This document shows positions 44,365 through 53,036 of a stretch of DNA of 64,000 bases, in pieces (position 1 is the stretch's first letter; the number at the start of each line of letters is the position of its first letter). Made by a program: the position numbers and the translations under genes. The DNA comes from Bradyrhizobium barranii subsp. barranii (GTDB lineage: Bacteria > Pseudomonadota > Alphaproteobacteria > Rhizobiales > Xanthobacteraceae), in contig NZ_CP086136.1 in assembly GCF_017565645.3 (NCBI RefSeq), positions 7,423,501-7,487,500 of the forward strand, read 5' to 3'. The notes beneath the pieces are model-generated. The model saw only the letters and a list, made by a program, of their open reading frames with translations. It was not told where the DNA came from and did not search any database.

Positions 44365-45633
44365 TTAGCCTGATGTCGATGGCTTGCCTGATCCAAAGAC
44401 GCCCTTCTGAGTGAATTCCGAAATCTGGCGCTCGTCGTAACCGAGCGTATCACGCAGGACGTCTTCGGTATGCTCGCCTAACAGGGGCGCAGCGACGGGA
44501 TCAATCGCTCCCGTCAGGCTCATATTGATCGGAGGTTCGATATTGGGGACCCACTCTGCAGTACGGTGCGGAATCCTGTTCAGGCGATGGCGCTCGCGGG
44601 CCTCGGGCGCATTGAACCCCTCCTCGACCGTTCGGAGATAGCCGACCGGGATATTGGCCAGCTTCATCTTCGCCATCCAGTTCTCGAGGGTATCGCTCGC
44701 AAAGACCTCTGCGATGGCTGCCCGCAGGAGCTCCTTGTTCTCAGAGCGCGCTTTGCGCGACGCGAACTGCGGATCAGTGATCAAATCGGGCCGGTTCAGC
44801 ACCTCGACCACCAGCCGGCGATAGAGCCGGTCGTTGGCGCAGGCCATGTAAAGCGGCCCATCGGAAGCTTCATAGACACCAACAGTGGGGGACCCGTTCG
44901 GCGAATTGCCGAACCGGCCAGGGTTTTCGCCGTTGATCAGATAGGCCATGCCGTAGAAGCCGGTCATGCCCATGGCGACGTCGAACAGGGCGACCTCGAC
45001 ATGCTGCCCACGGCCGAGCCGATCGCGCGCCAACAGCGCCAGCAGGATGGCGTTGCAGGCGGACATCCCCGTCGCCATGTCCACGATCGGGGGGCCGGTA
45101 CGAACCGCAGGCCCGTCGGCAAACCCATTGAGGGACATGAAGCCGCTTTCCGCCTGCGTGATGGGATCGAAGCCGGGCCGCGCGGCAAATGGTCCTGAGC
45201 GTCCGTAAGCCGAGATCGAGCAATAGACCAGCCGCGGGTTGAGCGGCGCGACCGCCTCGTAGTCGAGGCCGAATTTCTTCATGACTCCACTTGAAAAATT
45301 CTCCACGACCACATCCGCCTTCCGGATCAGGTCCAGCGCGATCTCGCGAGCCTGCGGCACGGTCAGGTCGAGCGCGATACCGCGCTTGTTGCGGTTCAGG
45401 CTCAGATAGGCGGCGCTTTCGCCGCCGATTTCGGCGTGCTCGTAGGCGCGCGTATCGTCGCCGCCATCCGGATTCTCGATCTTGATGACGCGTGCACCGA
45501 AATCGGCAAGCGTCTGCGTGCAGGCCGGCCCCGCCACGACCCGCGTAAAATCGACGACCAAGAGACCGTCGAGCGCGGTAGGCGCGCCCGTCGCCCGCAA
45601 CGAACGTTCCGGTAATTGAGGCTTGGTGGGCAT
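44365..45633 (-). CDS. CaiB/BaiF-family CoA transferase
   Basis: The protein has 422 residues from the ATG at 45633 (GGGAG eight bases upstream; an earlier in-frame start at 45708 has none). Type III CoA transferase motifs: VVDFTRVVAGPACTQTLADFGARVIKIE, then the catalytic aspartate in PGFDPITQAESG (about 170) and a long C-terminal domain with GYLRTVEEGF. It moves CoA between an acyl-CoA and a free acid. It lies upstream of the flavin monooxygenase on the same strand with a 188-base gap, so co-transcription is uncertain. Confidence 0.88.
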   Translation of the reverse strand: MPTKPQLPERSLRATGAPTALDGLLVVDFTRVVAGPACTQTLADFGARVIKIENPDGGDDTRAYEHAEIGGESAAYLSLNRNKRGIALDLTVPQAREIALDLIRKADVVVENFSSGVMKKFGLDYEAVAPLNPRLVYCSISAYGRSGPFAARPGFDPITQAESGFMSLNGFADGPAVRTGPPIVDMATGMSACNAILLALLARDRLGRGQHVEVALFDVAMGMTGFYGMAYLINGENPGRFGNSPNGSPTVGVYEASDGPLYMACANDRLYRRLVVEVLNRPDLITDPQFASRKARSENKELLRAAIAEVFASDTLENWMAKMKLANIPVGYLRTVEEGFNAPEARERHRLNRIPHRTAEWVPNIEPPINMSLTGAIDPVAAPLLGEHTEDVLRDTLGYDERQISEFTQKGVFGSGKPSTSG

Positions 45634-45744
45634 CGACGGCGCTCCCTTACATCGGCTTATGGTTGCCGAATTTCCTGCAAGAGCAAACTTAAAGCCCGCC
45701 ACCACCAACTTCGCAAGTGCTTCACCCGCATCGCTTCAATACGC

Positions 45745-45779
45745 AAAAAGGGCCCGGCAGCCATCAAGCTGCCGGGCCC
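45745..45779 (-). terminator. Intrinsic terminator
   Basis: A perfect twelve-pair stem (GGGCCCGGCAGC, 45750-45761, with its complement at 45768-45779) around a six-base loop, followed on the minus strand by a run of five T (45749-45745). It lies downstream of the decayed GNAT gene and upstream of the CoA transferase, insulating the two. Confidence 0.8.
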
Positions 45780-45870
45780 CCGAACATTTTGGGCGTACGA
45801 GGCCACGCCGTGTCTGGCATTGGCCATCCTACGCCGAGAAGAGCACGTTCCGCATCACGGGAAACCCCGC

Positions 45871-46358
45871 TCAGCGAAGCCACTTCCGCCAATAGAGCGT
45901 GTGCGCCCAGGCCCAGGGCACCTCTGGCTCGAAGAGCCGATAGCCCGCCTGGATGAAGTTATTCGCAGAGACCGGATTGTCAGTCGTATCAGAGACAATG
46001 GCATCTCATCCGACACGCCGCCCCCTCGCCTCGATCACACGCATCAACCTGCGCTGCAGTCCCCGCTCCCAATGCCGTCGCAGCACGCCGACCCTCGAGA
46101 AGTAGCGCCGTTTCGAATGTGCGTCGACGGTATGACGCCGGCAAATGCGACCGCCTCATCGCCATGTTAGGCAAGCCACCACGCTCCCAGCTCGAATTGC
46201 GGCATGGCCGCCGCGTCGAAGAACGTCGACCGATGCAGATCAGCCAACGTATCGACGAGGTCGTCATCGGGTGCATCAACGATGCGAATTTTGTACGGCC
46301 CGTTTGCGGGAAATAGCGTGCGTGCAAGTGCAGAGATGTCGGCACCGTGGGAGCTCAC
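45871..46358 (-). pseudogene. Decayed GNAT acetyltransferase gene
   Basis: The GTG at 46358 overlaps the upstream stop (GTGA). The first 63 codons (MSSHGADISALARTLF to ELGAWWLA) read well, then hit TAA where a tyrosine codon is expected. Further family pieces follow in other frames: FAGVIPSTH, then RVGVLRRHWERGLQRRLM, and last IVSDTTDNPVSANNFIQAG with the end PWAWAHTLYWRKWLR at 45871. At least one nonsense change and two frameshifts are needed. The gene is beyond simple sequencing error and was probably part of an island or prophage. Confidence 0.72.
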
Positions 46359-46810
46359 TTGCCCAGCACGACCCTAACGCCTAGCAAAACGGCCCCCATC
46401 AGTCCGGTCGCGATCACCGTGATAACGGCTTTGAAGGTGTAGCTCTGCGCCTGCTCCACGCTCTTTCGCCACCTCCGCACGTGTTGGAGATCAGTCCTTA
46501 GCTCCTTCCGGTCGTCGTGTTCGATTCCGAAGGAAGTTAGCACCGATGCGACGGCCTTCAGTACGAAGGCATCGATGCTCTCCTGTTGCAGCCTGTGTTG
46601 CTCGGCAAGCGTCTCAGCCACGATCGCCCTGATTTCATCATCTGGTTGATGATCCTTGCAACGTTCTCGAGACCTCGCTTGGCGAAGTAGAAGGATACAA
46701 TCAGTCTCGGTCAGCATCCGCGCCTTAGACGTCTTCCGTCGCGCGGGCGGGCGGGCCGGCTCGCTCGCGAGCTCGCCTTCGATCTCATCGCTCAAGAAAA
46801 CGTCTCCCAC
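46355..46810 (-). CDS. Small phage-like protein with C-terminal membrane anchor
   Basis: The 151-residue protein starts at a GTG. It has a basic, poorly ordered N-terminus, a helical middle, the segment DLQHVRRWRKSVEQAQ and a C-terminal membrane helix (about residues 128-148). I recall similar R-R-W-R-K-S-V-E-Q proteins beside terminase and GNAT genes in alphaproteobacterial prophages. The overlap with the decayed GNAT gene supports a phage cassette remnant. The function is unknown. Confidence 0.6.
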   Translation of the reverse strand: MGDVFLSDEIEGELASEPARPPARRKTSKARMLTETDCILLLRQARSRERCKDHQPDDEIRAIVAETLAEQHRLQQESIDAFVLKAVASVLTSFGIEHDDRKELRTDLQHVRRWRKSVEQAQSYTFKAVITVIATGLMGAVLLGVRVVLGK

Positions 46811-47233
46811 AACACGATTGCAACCAGGCCCGCGCGCGAGTGCGAGCGATATCAGTTAGGCGGTCATCATCTCTCCACGAAAAAGAAAAAGGCGGCAGAT
46901 CGCGTGACCAAGCGCGATCGTTTCGGGCGCGAACCCTATGTCCGTGAGCCCCGAGACCGCGCCGGCGCGGGCAACGGACCCGGCGCCGCGCCGGTCGGCG
47001 TTCCTTGAACGTGGTCTAGCGAGTGCGTGGCCGGATGCGCGGCCACCGTCCGATCTCAAAATCGAGACGAAAAACCCGCGGCGGGTGTTTCCAGCGCGGG
47101 TGACCAAACTCGTCTCGTTGATGTCATTTGCCAGTGTTTCGACATGTCAAACATCCCTCGTTCGACCACACCGTGCCGGAACTTAGCCGAAGAGCGGCGC
47201 GTTTATTCCTTCAGTCAAAGGACCGTGCGCGCG
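46811..47233. other. Intergenic region with one copy of repeat family A
   Basis: No convincing gene. It contains the repeat at 47070-47151 and the promoter region of the receiver gene. A 250-base open frame on the minus strand near 46856-47107 looks like chance. Confidence 0.5.
47070..47151. repeat. Dispersed hairpin repeat family A, copy 1
   Basis: An A-run, then CCCGCG (47075) pairing with CGCGGG (47095), a spacer with CAAACTCGTCTC, and the tail CCAGTGTTT..GACATGTCAA. It is the most diverged of the four copies in this window. Confidence 0.65.
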
Positions 47234-47578
47234 ATGAGCCATGCTGTACTGGTTGTTGACGACGATCCCGGCGTCCTCGACGTCATCGTGGGCATGCTGG
47301 AAGATCTCGGCTGCGAGGTGACAAGCGCCCAAAGCGGCCCGGATGCGCTTGATCGGCTCAGGCAGAACGAGAACATCTCCATCCTCATCACGGACATCAA
47401 TATGCCGGGCATGGACGGTCACGAACTGGCCGAACTGGCGAAGCGGCTACGCCCGGAATTGAAGATCCTGCAATTATCGGGGCGCGAACCGCGGCGCGGG
47501 GGCCTGCCAATGATCAGGAAGCCGTTTTCGTTCGAGGAGCTCGCCGACACCATGCGGCGAACCACCGGCGTTCGCTGA
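47234..47578 (+). CDS. Stand-alone response-regulator receiver (CheY-like)
   Basis: The protein has 114 residues from the ATG at 47234. The receiver has acidic residues in VVDDDPG (about 7-9), the phosphorylation site in TDINMPGMDG (about 54) and a conserved lysine near the end (IRKPFS). There is no output domain or adjacent histidine kinase gene. The final residues end soon after the last helix, the normal receiver length. Partner unknown. Confidence 0.88.
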   Translation: MSHAVLVVDDDPGVLDVIVGMLEDLGCEVTSAQSGPDALDRLRQNENISILITDINMPGMDGHELAELAKRLRPELKILQLSGREPRRGGLPMIRKPFSFEELADTMRRTTGVR

Positions 47579-47594
47579 ACGCCAGAGCCCAAAA

Positions 47595-47681
47595 GAAAAC
47601 CCGCGGCGGGAGCTCCCGCGCGGGTCGAACCAAACTCATGTCGATGATGCCATTCTGCCGGTGTTTTGCCCGACGTGTCAA
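47595..47681. repeat. Dispersed hairpin repeat family A, copy 2
   Basis: It begins 16 bases after the receiver stop codon. An A-rich lead, CCCGCGGCGGG..CCCGCGCGGG hairpin (47600-47624), spacer, then GTGTTTTGCCCGACGTGTCAA. The position and hairpin suggest a terminator role for the receiver gene. Confidence 0.75.
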
Positions 47682-47817
47682 CGCGGCGAACGCGGAAGAA
47701 GGAGTCATTCCTCCCAGCTTGATATGTGGTGCGCAAGGGGCTTGCTTCAAGTCCCCCGCTCTGCCGTAGAACCCCCGACCCAATGAGCATCCAAAGCAGC
47801 GACGCGAGGGGGTCCAC

Positions 47818-49347
47818 ATGCCTGTATTGCTTCCGTCGTCCCGGCCGCGCGGCCGTACCGAGCGGGCCGGCGCCAGCCGCGCGAGTCACCATGCCGTGCT
47901 GATCGCCGGCGGCGGCCCGACCGGTTTGATGCTGGGCGCCGAGCTCGCGCTCGCGGATGTCGACGTCGCCGTGGTCGAGCGGCGCCCGGATCAGGAGCTC
48001 GTCGGTACGCGGGCCGGCGGATTGCACGCGCGGACCATCGAGATCCTCGATCAGCGCGGCGTCGCGGAGCGCTTCCTGCGCGAGGGGCAAGTCACCCAGC
48101 TCGCGGGCTTCGCCTGGACCAGGCTCGACATCGGCGATCTCCCCACCCGGCACGCTTATGGCCTCGCGCTGCGGCAGAGCCACATCGAGCGCATCCTGGC
48201 CGACTGGGTCGAGGAGCTCGCGGTGCCGATCTATCGAAACTCCGAGGTGATCGGCTTCGTTAAGGATGCGACCGGCATCGACGTTGCGCTCGCCGGCGGC
48301 AAGACATTGCGCGCAAGCTACCTCGTCGGCTGCGACGGCGGTCGCAGCCTGGTACGCAAGAAGGCCGGCATCGATTTCGTCGGCTCCGATCCGACGCTCA
48401 GCAATCTCATGGCCGAAGTCGAGATGCGCGACGAGCCGGTATGTGGTCTCCGCCACGACGCCATCGGCTTTCATGGCCTCAGCAAGGCGGAGAGCGGTCG
48501 CGTGCTGGTCGTCGTGACGGAAGCGACGCTCGACCGCACCGGCGAACCCGGCCTGCGCGATCTCAGCGATGCGCTCGTCGCCGTGTACGGCACCGACTTC
48601 GGGCTCCAAAATCCCGCCTGGATCTCCCGCTTCACCGATGCGGCGCGGCAGGCCGTGTCCTATCGCCGGGAGCGCGTGCTGCTCGCCGGCGATGCCGCGC
48701 ATATCCATCACTCCGTCGGCGGGCAAGGCCTCAACACCGGCGTGCAGGACGCGGTCAATCTCGGTTGGAAGCTGGCGCAGGTGGTCAGGGGCATTTCGCC
48801 CGACGGCCTGCTCGACACCTACCACGCCGAACGTCATCCCGTCGCTGCGCGCGTCTTGCGCAACACCATGGCGCAAATCGCCATGCTCCGCCGCGGCGAG
48901 GCCGGCCTCAAGGCCGCGCGCGATGTGGTGTCCGACCTGCTCGCCATGGAGGAGCCGCGCAAACGTTTTGGCGCGATGATGAGCGGACTCGATATCCGCT
49001 ATGATCTCGGCGAAGGACACGAGCTGCTCGGGCGCCGGATGCCCGATCTCGACTTGATCGTCGAGGGCCATCCGCAGAGATTGTTCACGCTGCTGCACGG
49101 AGCGCAGGCCCTGCTGATCAATTTCGGCAAGTCCGGCGGGTTCGACATCGCACCCTGGGCAGATCGCATCAGAGTCATCAACGCCAGCCACGACGGCGCG
49201 TGGGAGCTCCTCGCCATCGGGCAGGTCGCCACGCCCGAAGCCGTGCTGGTTCGGCCAGACGGGCACGTGGCGTGGGTCGGAGATGAAAGCCAACGAGGGC
49301 TCGAGGACGCGCTGACCACCTGGTTTGGACCGGCTGCTGCGGCGTAG
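47818..49347 (+). CDS. FAD-dependent aromatic/antibiotic hydroxylase (PheA/TfdB-RdmE type)
   Basis: The 509-residue class A flavoprotein monooxygenase has IAGGGPTGLMLGAEL (about residues 28-42), GCDGGRSLVRKKAGI (the DG motif) and GDAAHIHHSVGGQGLNTGVQDAVNLGWKLA. The C-terminal thioredoxin-like domain ends near HVAWVGDE, as in phenol hydroxylase-like and polyketide or rifampicin hydroxylases. The ATG has GAGGGGG six bases upstream. It stands alone, followed by a hairpin, so its pathway is unclear. Confidence 0.87.
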   Translation: MPVLLPSSRPRGRTERAGASRASHHAVLIAGGGPTGLMLGAELALADVDVAVVERRPDQELVGTRAGGLHARTIEILDQRGVAERFLREGQVTQLAGFAWTRLDIGDLPTRHAYGLALRQSHIERILADWVEELAVPIYRNSEVIGFVKDATGIDVALAGGKTLRASYLVGCDGGRSLVRKKAGIDFVGSDPTLSNLMAEVEMRDEPVCGLRHDAIGFHGLSKAESGRVLVVVTEATLDRTGEPGLRDLSDALVAVYGTDFGLQNPAWISRFTDAARQAVSYRRERVLLAGDAAHIHHSVGGQGLNTGVQDAVNLGWKLAQVVRGISPDGLLDTYHAERHPVAARVLRNTMAQIAMLRRGEAGLKAARDVVSDLLAMEEPRKRFGAMMSGLDIRYDLGEGHELLGRRMPDLDLIVEGHPQRLFTLLHGAQALLINFGKSGGFDIAPWADRIRVINASHDGAWELLAIGQVATPEAVLVRPDGHVAWVGDESQRGLEDALTTWFGPAAAA

Positions 49348-49377
49348 CGCGCGAACGTCAGAGGCGCCATACAAACA

Positions 49378-49401
49378 AAGCCCGCGGGATTCCGCGGGCT
49401 T
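49378..49401. terminator. Hairpin downstream of the flavin hydroxylase gene
   Basis: AAGCCCGCGG (49378-49387) pairs perfectly with CCGCGGGCTT (49392-49401) around a four-base loop, 30 bases after the stop. The trailing T-run is weak on the plus strand (TTGATTGG). Confidence 0.65.
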
Positions 49402-49461
49402 GATTGGCATCAGGTTTTCGAAACACGGCTCAATATCCGAACGTTACGCCGCTCGCTGCTC

Positions 49462-49502
49462 TCCGAAGGCAAAGGTCACACGTTCGAATCGTGTCGGGGG
49501 TC
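49462..49502 (+). pseudogene. 3' end of a tRNA gene (T-arm and acceptor strand), possible attachment site
   Basis: ACACG-TTCGAAT-CGTGT (49478-49494) is a perfect five-pair T-stem with the canonical seven-base T-loop. It is followed by seven bases CGGGGGT as a 3' acceptor strand. CCGAAGG just upstream could be the end of the anticodon stem and variable region. No D-arm, 5' acceptor strand or CCA is visible. Duplicated tRNA 3' ends are left where integrases act, and the sequence to the right is accessory. Which tRNA it derives from is not certain. Confidence 0.5.
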
Positions 49503-49735
49503 TAGTGCCCCGTCCACTCCCTCGTGCATCTGTCTTTTGCCTTTTTCCCCTAGAGTTAGACCCCAATAGCGGGATTGGCCCTAGCTGTTCGTCTAGATCG
49601 CTGTTCGGAGGGTAGGACGGCTACCTTTATTAGAAACCAAAATTGAGGTTTACACCCTGAAATCCTCTCAGGTAATAGACTGCAATCCAGTTGAAATATT
49701 TGGAAACGTTGCAGCTTCTGGTGGCCTCATTGGAG

Positions 49736-51688
49736 ATGATAGGTTCGGAGGGAACGAGCTTTCGCGGGGAAATCGTTCAACTTCGAGCGATTGCTGTCCT
49801 GAGCGTTCTGCTGTTTCACTTGAAAGTGCCGGGCTTTCAGGGCGGCTTCGTCGGAGTCGACGTCTTTTTCGTCATCTCCGGCTACTTGATCACTCGCAAT
49901 ATCCTCATGGACGACGCTGGCGGTCGCTTTTCCTTTAGCGCGTTCTACTTGCGACGAACGAGGCGCATCTATCCAGCCCTGATCTTCACGGTGCTTATGA
50001 CGTACCTGTCGGGCGCGTTGTGGACGGCGCCTCTACTGTTTCTCGATATTGCGAAGGAGTGCACGCATGCGCTGCTGTCGATCGCAAACATCCAATATTG
50101 GAGAGAAGCAAGCCATTACTTCGCAGCGAAGTCGGACGAACTCGCTCTGCTTCACTGTTGGTCGCTGTCGCTTGAAGAGCAGTTCTATCTTATTTGGCCC
50201 GCACTCCTGATCACCGCGGCGCGCGTTGGATGCATAAGATCGGCAATCGTCCTGTTGTCGCTTGCATCCTTCTTGGCCACGATATGGGTTGGCCCCATCG
50301 ACAGCTCTGCCGTATTCTTCTTGATGCCGTTTCGCATGTTCGAGTTCGGTTGTGGCGCCTTGGTGCTTTTCGCCGGTCAAACGCCACGCCGCCAATCGGT
50401 CCGTGAATTGCTTTCGGCGGCTGGCTTCGCTGTGATCTTGTCCAGTGCCCTTTTGTTGCAGCCAGACACGTCACGGCAAGAATTGCTCGTTATGATCCCA
50501 TGCCTTGGCGCTGCTGCTGTGATTTGGACCGGAGATACAACCTTCGTTTCTCGCGCTCTACGCTCTCAGGCGCTAACCGCCATCGGAACAATCTCGTATT
50601 CACTCTATCTTTGCCACTGGCCGATCATTTTCTACTCGCGCTTCATCTTTGGTGAGGCGGCCGACACTGCTGGAGGCAATATAGTCATGCTTGTGACGAT
50701 GCTTTTCGTCGCTACCAGCATGTACTATTTCGTGGAACGTCGCTTCATCGTTGCTGGAGGCGCAGCCTCTGGAGCGCCGTTGAAGACATTGATGAAATTC
50801 AGCGCGGCTATTCTGGCATTTGCGATTCTGACTCACGCAACATTCATTCTGAAGGGTTTTGCATGGCGGGTGCCTGAGTCGGTTTTGGCGGATGGAAGGC
50901 TCGACAGTTCTCCCACTACTGATCAAGTCGTTTGGCCGCCGGGCCTACCGATTGTTGACTTGGCTGGAGACTCCCATGCTGAAATGTACGTGGCGGCAAT
51001 GTTGCCGTTAGTCGAGAGCCTAGGTGGAAACCTTCAGTACGTTGGCACTGCCGGATGCCCGATTGTCAAAGGAGCAGCCATCAGATCGCGACGACGCGTG
51101 GATTGTCTTCGGGTTCGCGATGAGCAAATCGCTCAACTTGAGACCCAAACGCACCCGCTGATATTCATCCAGCGGTGGGAAACCTATGACGATGCGGGCA
51201 TCGATTACGACCAACCAGGCATGTGGCCGAACGATGCTGGATCGTTCGCCAAGCTCGAAGCGGCCCTTTCTGAGACGCTACGCGTGTTAACGCCTGTTCG
51301 GCGTGTAATGATTGTGGGCGCCCAAGTTCCTGCCGGCTGCGAGATCAATCGGCCGCGGTTACTTCAAGGGCCGCTGCCTCATGTGCCACCTCCTCCATGT
51401 GCGCCCATGTCAAAGGTGAACGCGGTAGCGGCGGGCGCAGCCATCAATGCAATGCTCGCTCGTGTGCAGTCTAAGTATCCCGGAAGGGTCGACTTGCTCA
51501 AACCGGTCGATTATCTCTGCGACCAAACGTGCCCAACGTATCACGCAGGCCATTGGCTTTATTGGGACGCTACGCATTTTACCTTGGCCGGATCGACTTT
51601 CATGACCGATAGGGCTGCCTCAACATTTCGCACGTTCATCCTGGGTGGATCGAACGCGATGTCTTCAGGCGCACCAACTGAGAACTGA
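49736..51688 (+). CDS. OafA/YrhL-type membrane acyltransferase with SGNH domain
   Basis: The protein has 650 residues from the ATG at 49736 (a TTG at 49691 would add 15). An acyltransferase-3 domain of about ten helices carries LLFHLKVPGFQGGFVGVDVFFVISGYLI near the N-terminus, including the conserved His. A periplasmic SGNH esterase-like domain follows, with GDSH (about residue 400) and D-A-T-H near the C-terminus. Such proteins O-acetylate lipopolysaccharide or exopolysaccharide. Codon use is visibly less GC-rich than that of the flanking genes, and the gene lies just right of the tRNA fragment, suggesting horizontal acquisition. Confidence 0.88.
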   Translation: MIGSEGTSFRGEIVQLRAIAVLSVLLFHLKVPGFQGGFVGVDVFFVISGYLITRNILMDDAGGRFSFSAFYLRRTRRIYPALIFTVLMTYLSGALWTAPLLFLDIAKECTHALLSIANIQYWREASHYFAAKSDELALLHCWSLSLEEQFYLIWPALLITAARVGCIRSAIVLLSLASFLATIWVGPIDSSAVFFLMPFRMFEFGCGALVLFAGQTPRRQSVRELLSAAGFAVILSSALLLQPDTSRQELLVMIPCLGAAAVIWTGDTTFVSRALRSQALTAIGTISYSLYLCHWPIIFYSRFIFGEAADTAGGNIVMLVTMLFVATSMYYFVERRFIVAGGAASGAPLKTLMKFSAAILAFAILTHATFILKGFAWRVPESVLADGRLDSSPTTDQVVWPPGLPIVDLAGDSHAEMYVAAMLPLVESLGGNLQYVGTAGCPIVKGAAIRSRRRVDCLRVRDEQIAQLETQTHPLIFIQRWETYDDAGIDYDQPGMWPNDAGSFAKLEAALSETLRVLTPVRRVMIVGAQVPAGCEINRPRLLQGPLPHVPPPPCAPMSKVNAVAAGAAINAMLARVQSKYPGRVDLLKPVDYLCDQTCPTYHAGHWLYWDATHFTLAGSTFMTDRAASTFRTFILGGSNAMSSGAPTEN

Positions 51689-52064
51689 TCTATTTCGCCT
51701 TCGCGCTCGACGAGGTCCGTCCTCTCGCATACTTCGTCGTGCGCGTGGTGCACGTTGTCGATCACGTATGAAGTAACAGGAGTAAGATTCGGGTTCATGC
51801 ACGAGCTCTCCTGTGTCCGACAAGTACACGCTGGGATGTGCGCCAACTTAAACTTGCGAAAAATGACGGATTTTTTTGTGGGGGCATCAGATAGGTTAAC
51901 GCTTGCAAGTTTCCCCCATGCCGCGCGTGCGTCGGCAAATTGTGGTCACAGCACTGTCACAACGGTCACATCAATTCGGCTTGCCTCGACTTGACCTTTG
52001 GGGGGTACGCCCCCTAACATATTGTAGTGATCGCCAGTGTTTTCAGGGACTTTTGAGACTTGCA
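51689..52064. other. Gene-free stretch downstream of the acyltransferase
   Basis: About 375 bases of lower-GC sequence with only short chance frames. It includes a T-rich run (near 51867) and a GGGGGTACGCCCCC palindrome around 52000-52013 that could terminate transcription. Nothing else is recognised. Confidence 0.45.
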
Positions 52065-52274
52065 CTAGAGAGACGCCAAGCTCACCGAACCGATCGCCTT
52101 GCCCTCCAATGCAGCCGTTTCACCTGGCGAGCCGACGTCTAGAGCCGGGCTCTGTGGTCTGTATGCAAGCGCGTCGGCCATCCAGCGCGGCCAACCGGTC
52201 AATTCCGCAATGCCTTGAGCTGGGGGATCTGGCTCAATCCGCCGTTGGCGCGGCTTCTGTCGGTCAGTGCTCAT
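52065..52274 (-). CDS. Small proline/arginine-rich hypothetical protein
   Basis: The 69-residue product starts at an ATG (52274) that overlaps the upstream gene stop as ATGA, with AGGAG seven bases before it. This argues strongly for translation. The sequence MSTDRQKPRQRRIEPDPP then AELTGWPRWMADALAY has no domain I can name. It is probably part of a small phage- or island-type cassette with the preceding gene. Confidence 0.55.
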   Translation of the reverse strand: MSTDRQKPRQRRIEPDPPAQGIAELTGWPRWMADALAYRPQSPALDVGSPGETAALEGKAIGSVSLASL

Positions 52275-52708
52275 GTATTCTCCTGCGAACGCAGCCAAAG
52301 CTCTTCGTGAGAGACGTCGAAATCGCCCGTCGCGCCGATGCTTCCAAGAACGCTTAGCGGTTCGCGGAGCACGGATTCCTCAACATGGGCGTCGAACGTT
52401 TGACCGTCGCCGGGATGTACAATGACCCGCTCGATGCGATGAATAAACTCAAGGGGCTTACCGTCTTCATTCGCGATGGGCTGCAACGGCTTGCCCCATC
52501 CGCGATCGAGAATGGCATTGGCGGCCGAGACACGTGCATGCGCTGGAGCATTCTTGTCGAGCATGATCTTCACGAGAGTATTCACGGCGTGTACCGTGTG
52601 CGTCCGCGCCAAGGATTTGATCTCAGTCATCGTTCGCTGCTTCAAAGTTCTGCGAGCCGCCTCCCTCGCCAACGCCACTTCAGAGCGCTTGTTCACCAAT
52701 TCGGCCAT
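52271..52708 (-). CDS. Hypothetical protein of a phage/island type
   Basis: The protein has 145 residues from MAELVNKRSEVALAREAAR. The helical middle section HTVHAVNTLVKIMLDKNAPAHARVSAANAILDRGWGKP resembles small HEAT-like proteins commonly seen near terminase genes in prophages and islands. The C-terminal part contains FIHRIERVIVHPG. It is coupled to the downstream small gene by ATGA overlap. No function is assigned. Confidence 0.6.
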   Translation of the reverse strand: MAELVNKRSEVALAREAARRTLKQRTMTEIKSLARTHTVHAVNTLVKIMLDKNAPAHARVSAANAILDRGWGKPLQPIANEDGKPLEFIHRIERVIVHPGDGQTFDAHVEESVLREPLSVLGSIGATGDFDVSHEELWLRSQENT

Positions 52709-52752
52709 CTGAAAAAACCCTTTGCAATCAGGTCCTGTCCTGGATCGGGAAT

Positions 52753-52844
52753 AAAAAAACCCGCGGCGGATGAATCTCCGGCGCGGGTGCGAGCAAAATC
52801 GTCTCAATGATAGTATTATGCCAGTGTGTTGCCCGACGTGTCAA
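52753..52844. repeat. Dispersed hairpin repeat family A, copy 3
   Basis: A seven-A run, CCCGCGGCGGA..CCGGCGCGGG hairpin (52760-52787), spacer TCGTCTCAATGATAG, tail CCAGTGTGTTGCCCGACG then TGTCAA. It sits upstream of the leftward phage-like pair. Confidence 0.75.
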
Positions 52845-52906
52845 AGACGCCAAAGCGGCTCCGGGTGCAGGTCGCGCCGGCGCCGTCATTCCAACCGCAA
52901 ATCGGC

Positions 52907-52971
52907 GACGTCGGTTTTTGGGATTTGAGCAGAAATTCTCTGCTCAACCAGAGTATTGCCGGTTTTGACCC
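52907..52971. repeat. Dispersed repeat family B, copy 1
   Basis: A 65-base element, GACGTCGG-TTTTTGGG..GAGCAG-aaattct-CTGCTC..CAGAGTATTGCC then GGTTTTGACCC. The GAGCAG/CTGCTC arms form a hairpin. It is about 85 percent identical, by eye, to the copy at 59280. Confidence 0.75.
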
Positions 52972-53036
52972 AACTCGGACCTCGACAGCTACGGCCGCGC
53001 GACCAGTGTTGCCAGACGATTTCTCATGGCTCTCAA

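Noticed and set aside
46856..47107. An 83-codon minus-strand frame overlapping repeat A copy 1
   Set aside because: It runs through the repeat hairpin and lacks a ribosome site; probably chance.
47419..49410. A 663-codon open frame on the minus strand
   Set aside because: It spans the whole flavin hydroxylase gene and part of the receiver gene on the opposite strand; composition is that of a shadow frame.
51755..51994. Short plus-strand frames after the acyltransferase
   Set aside because: No ribosome site and no conserved features; the region looks non-coding.
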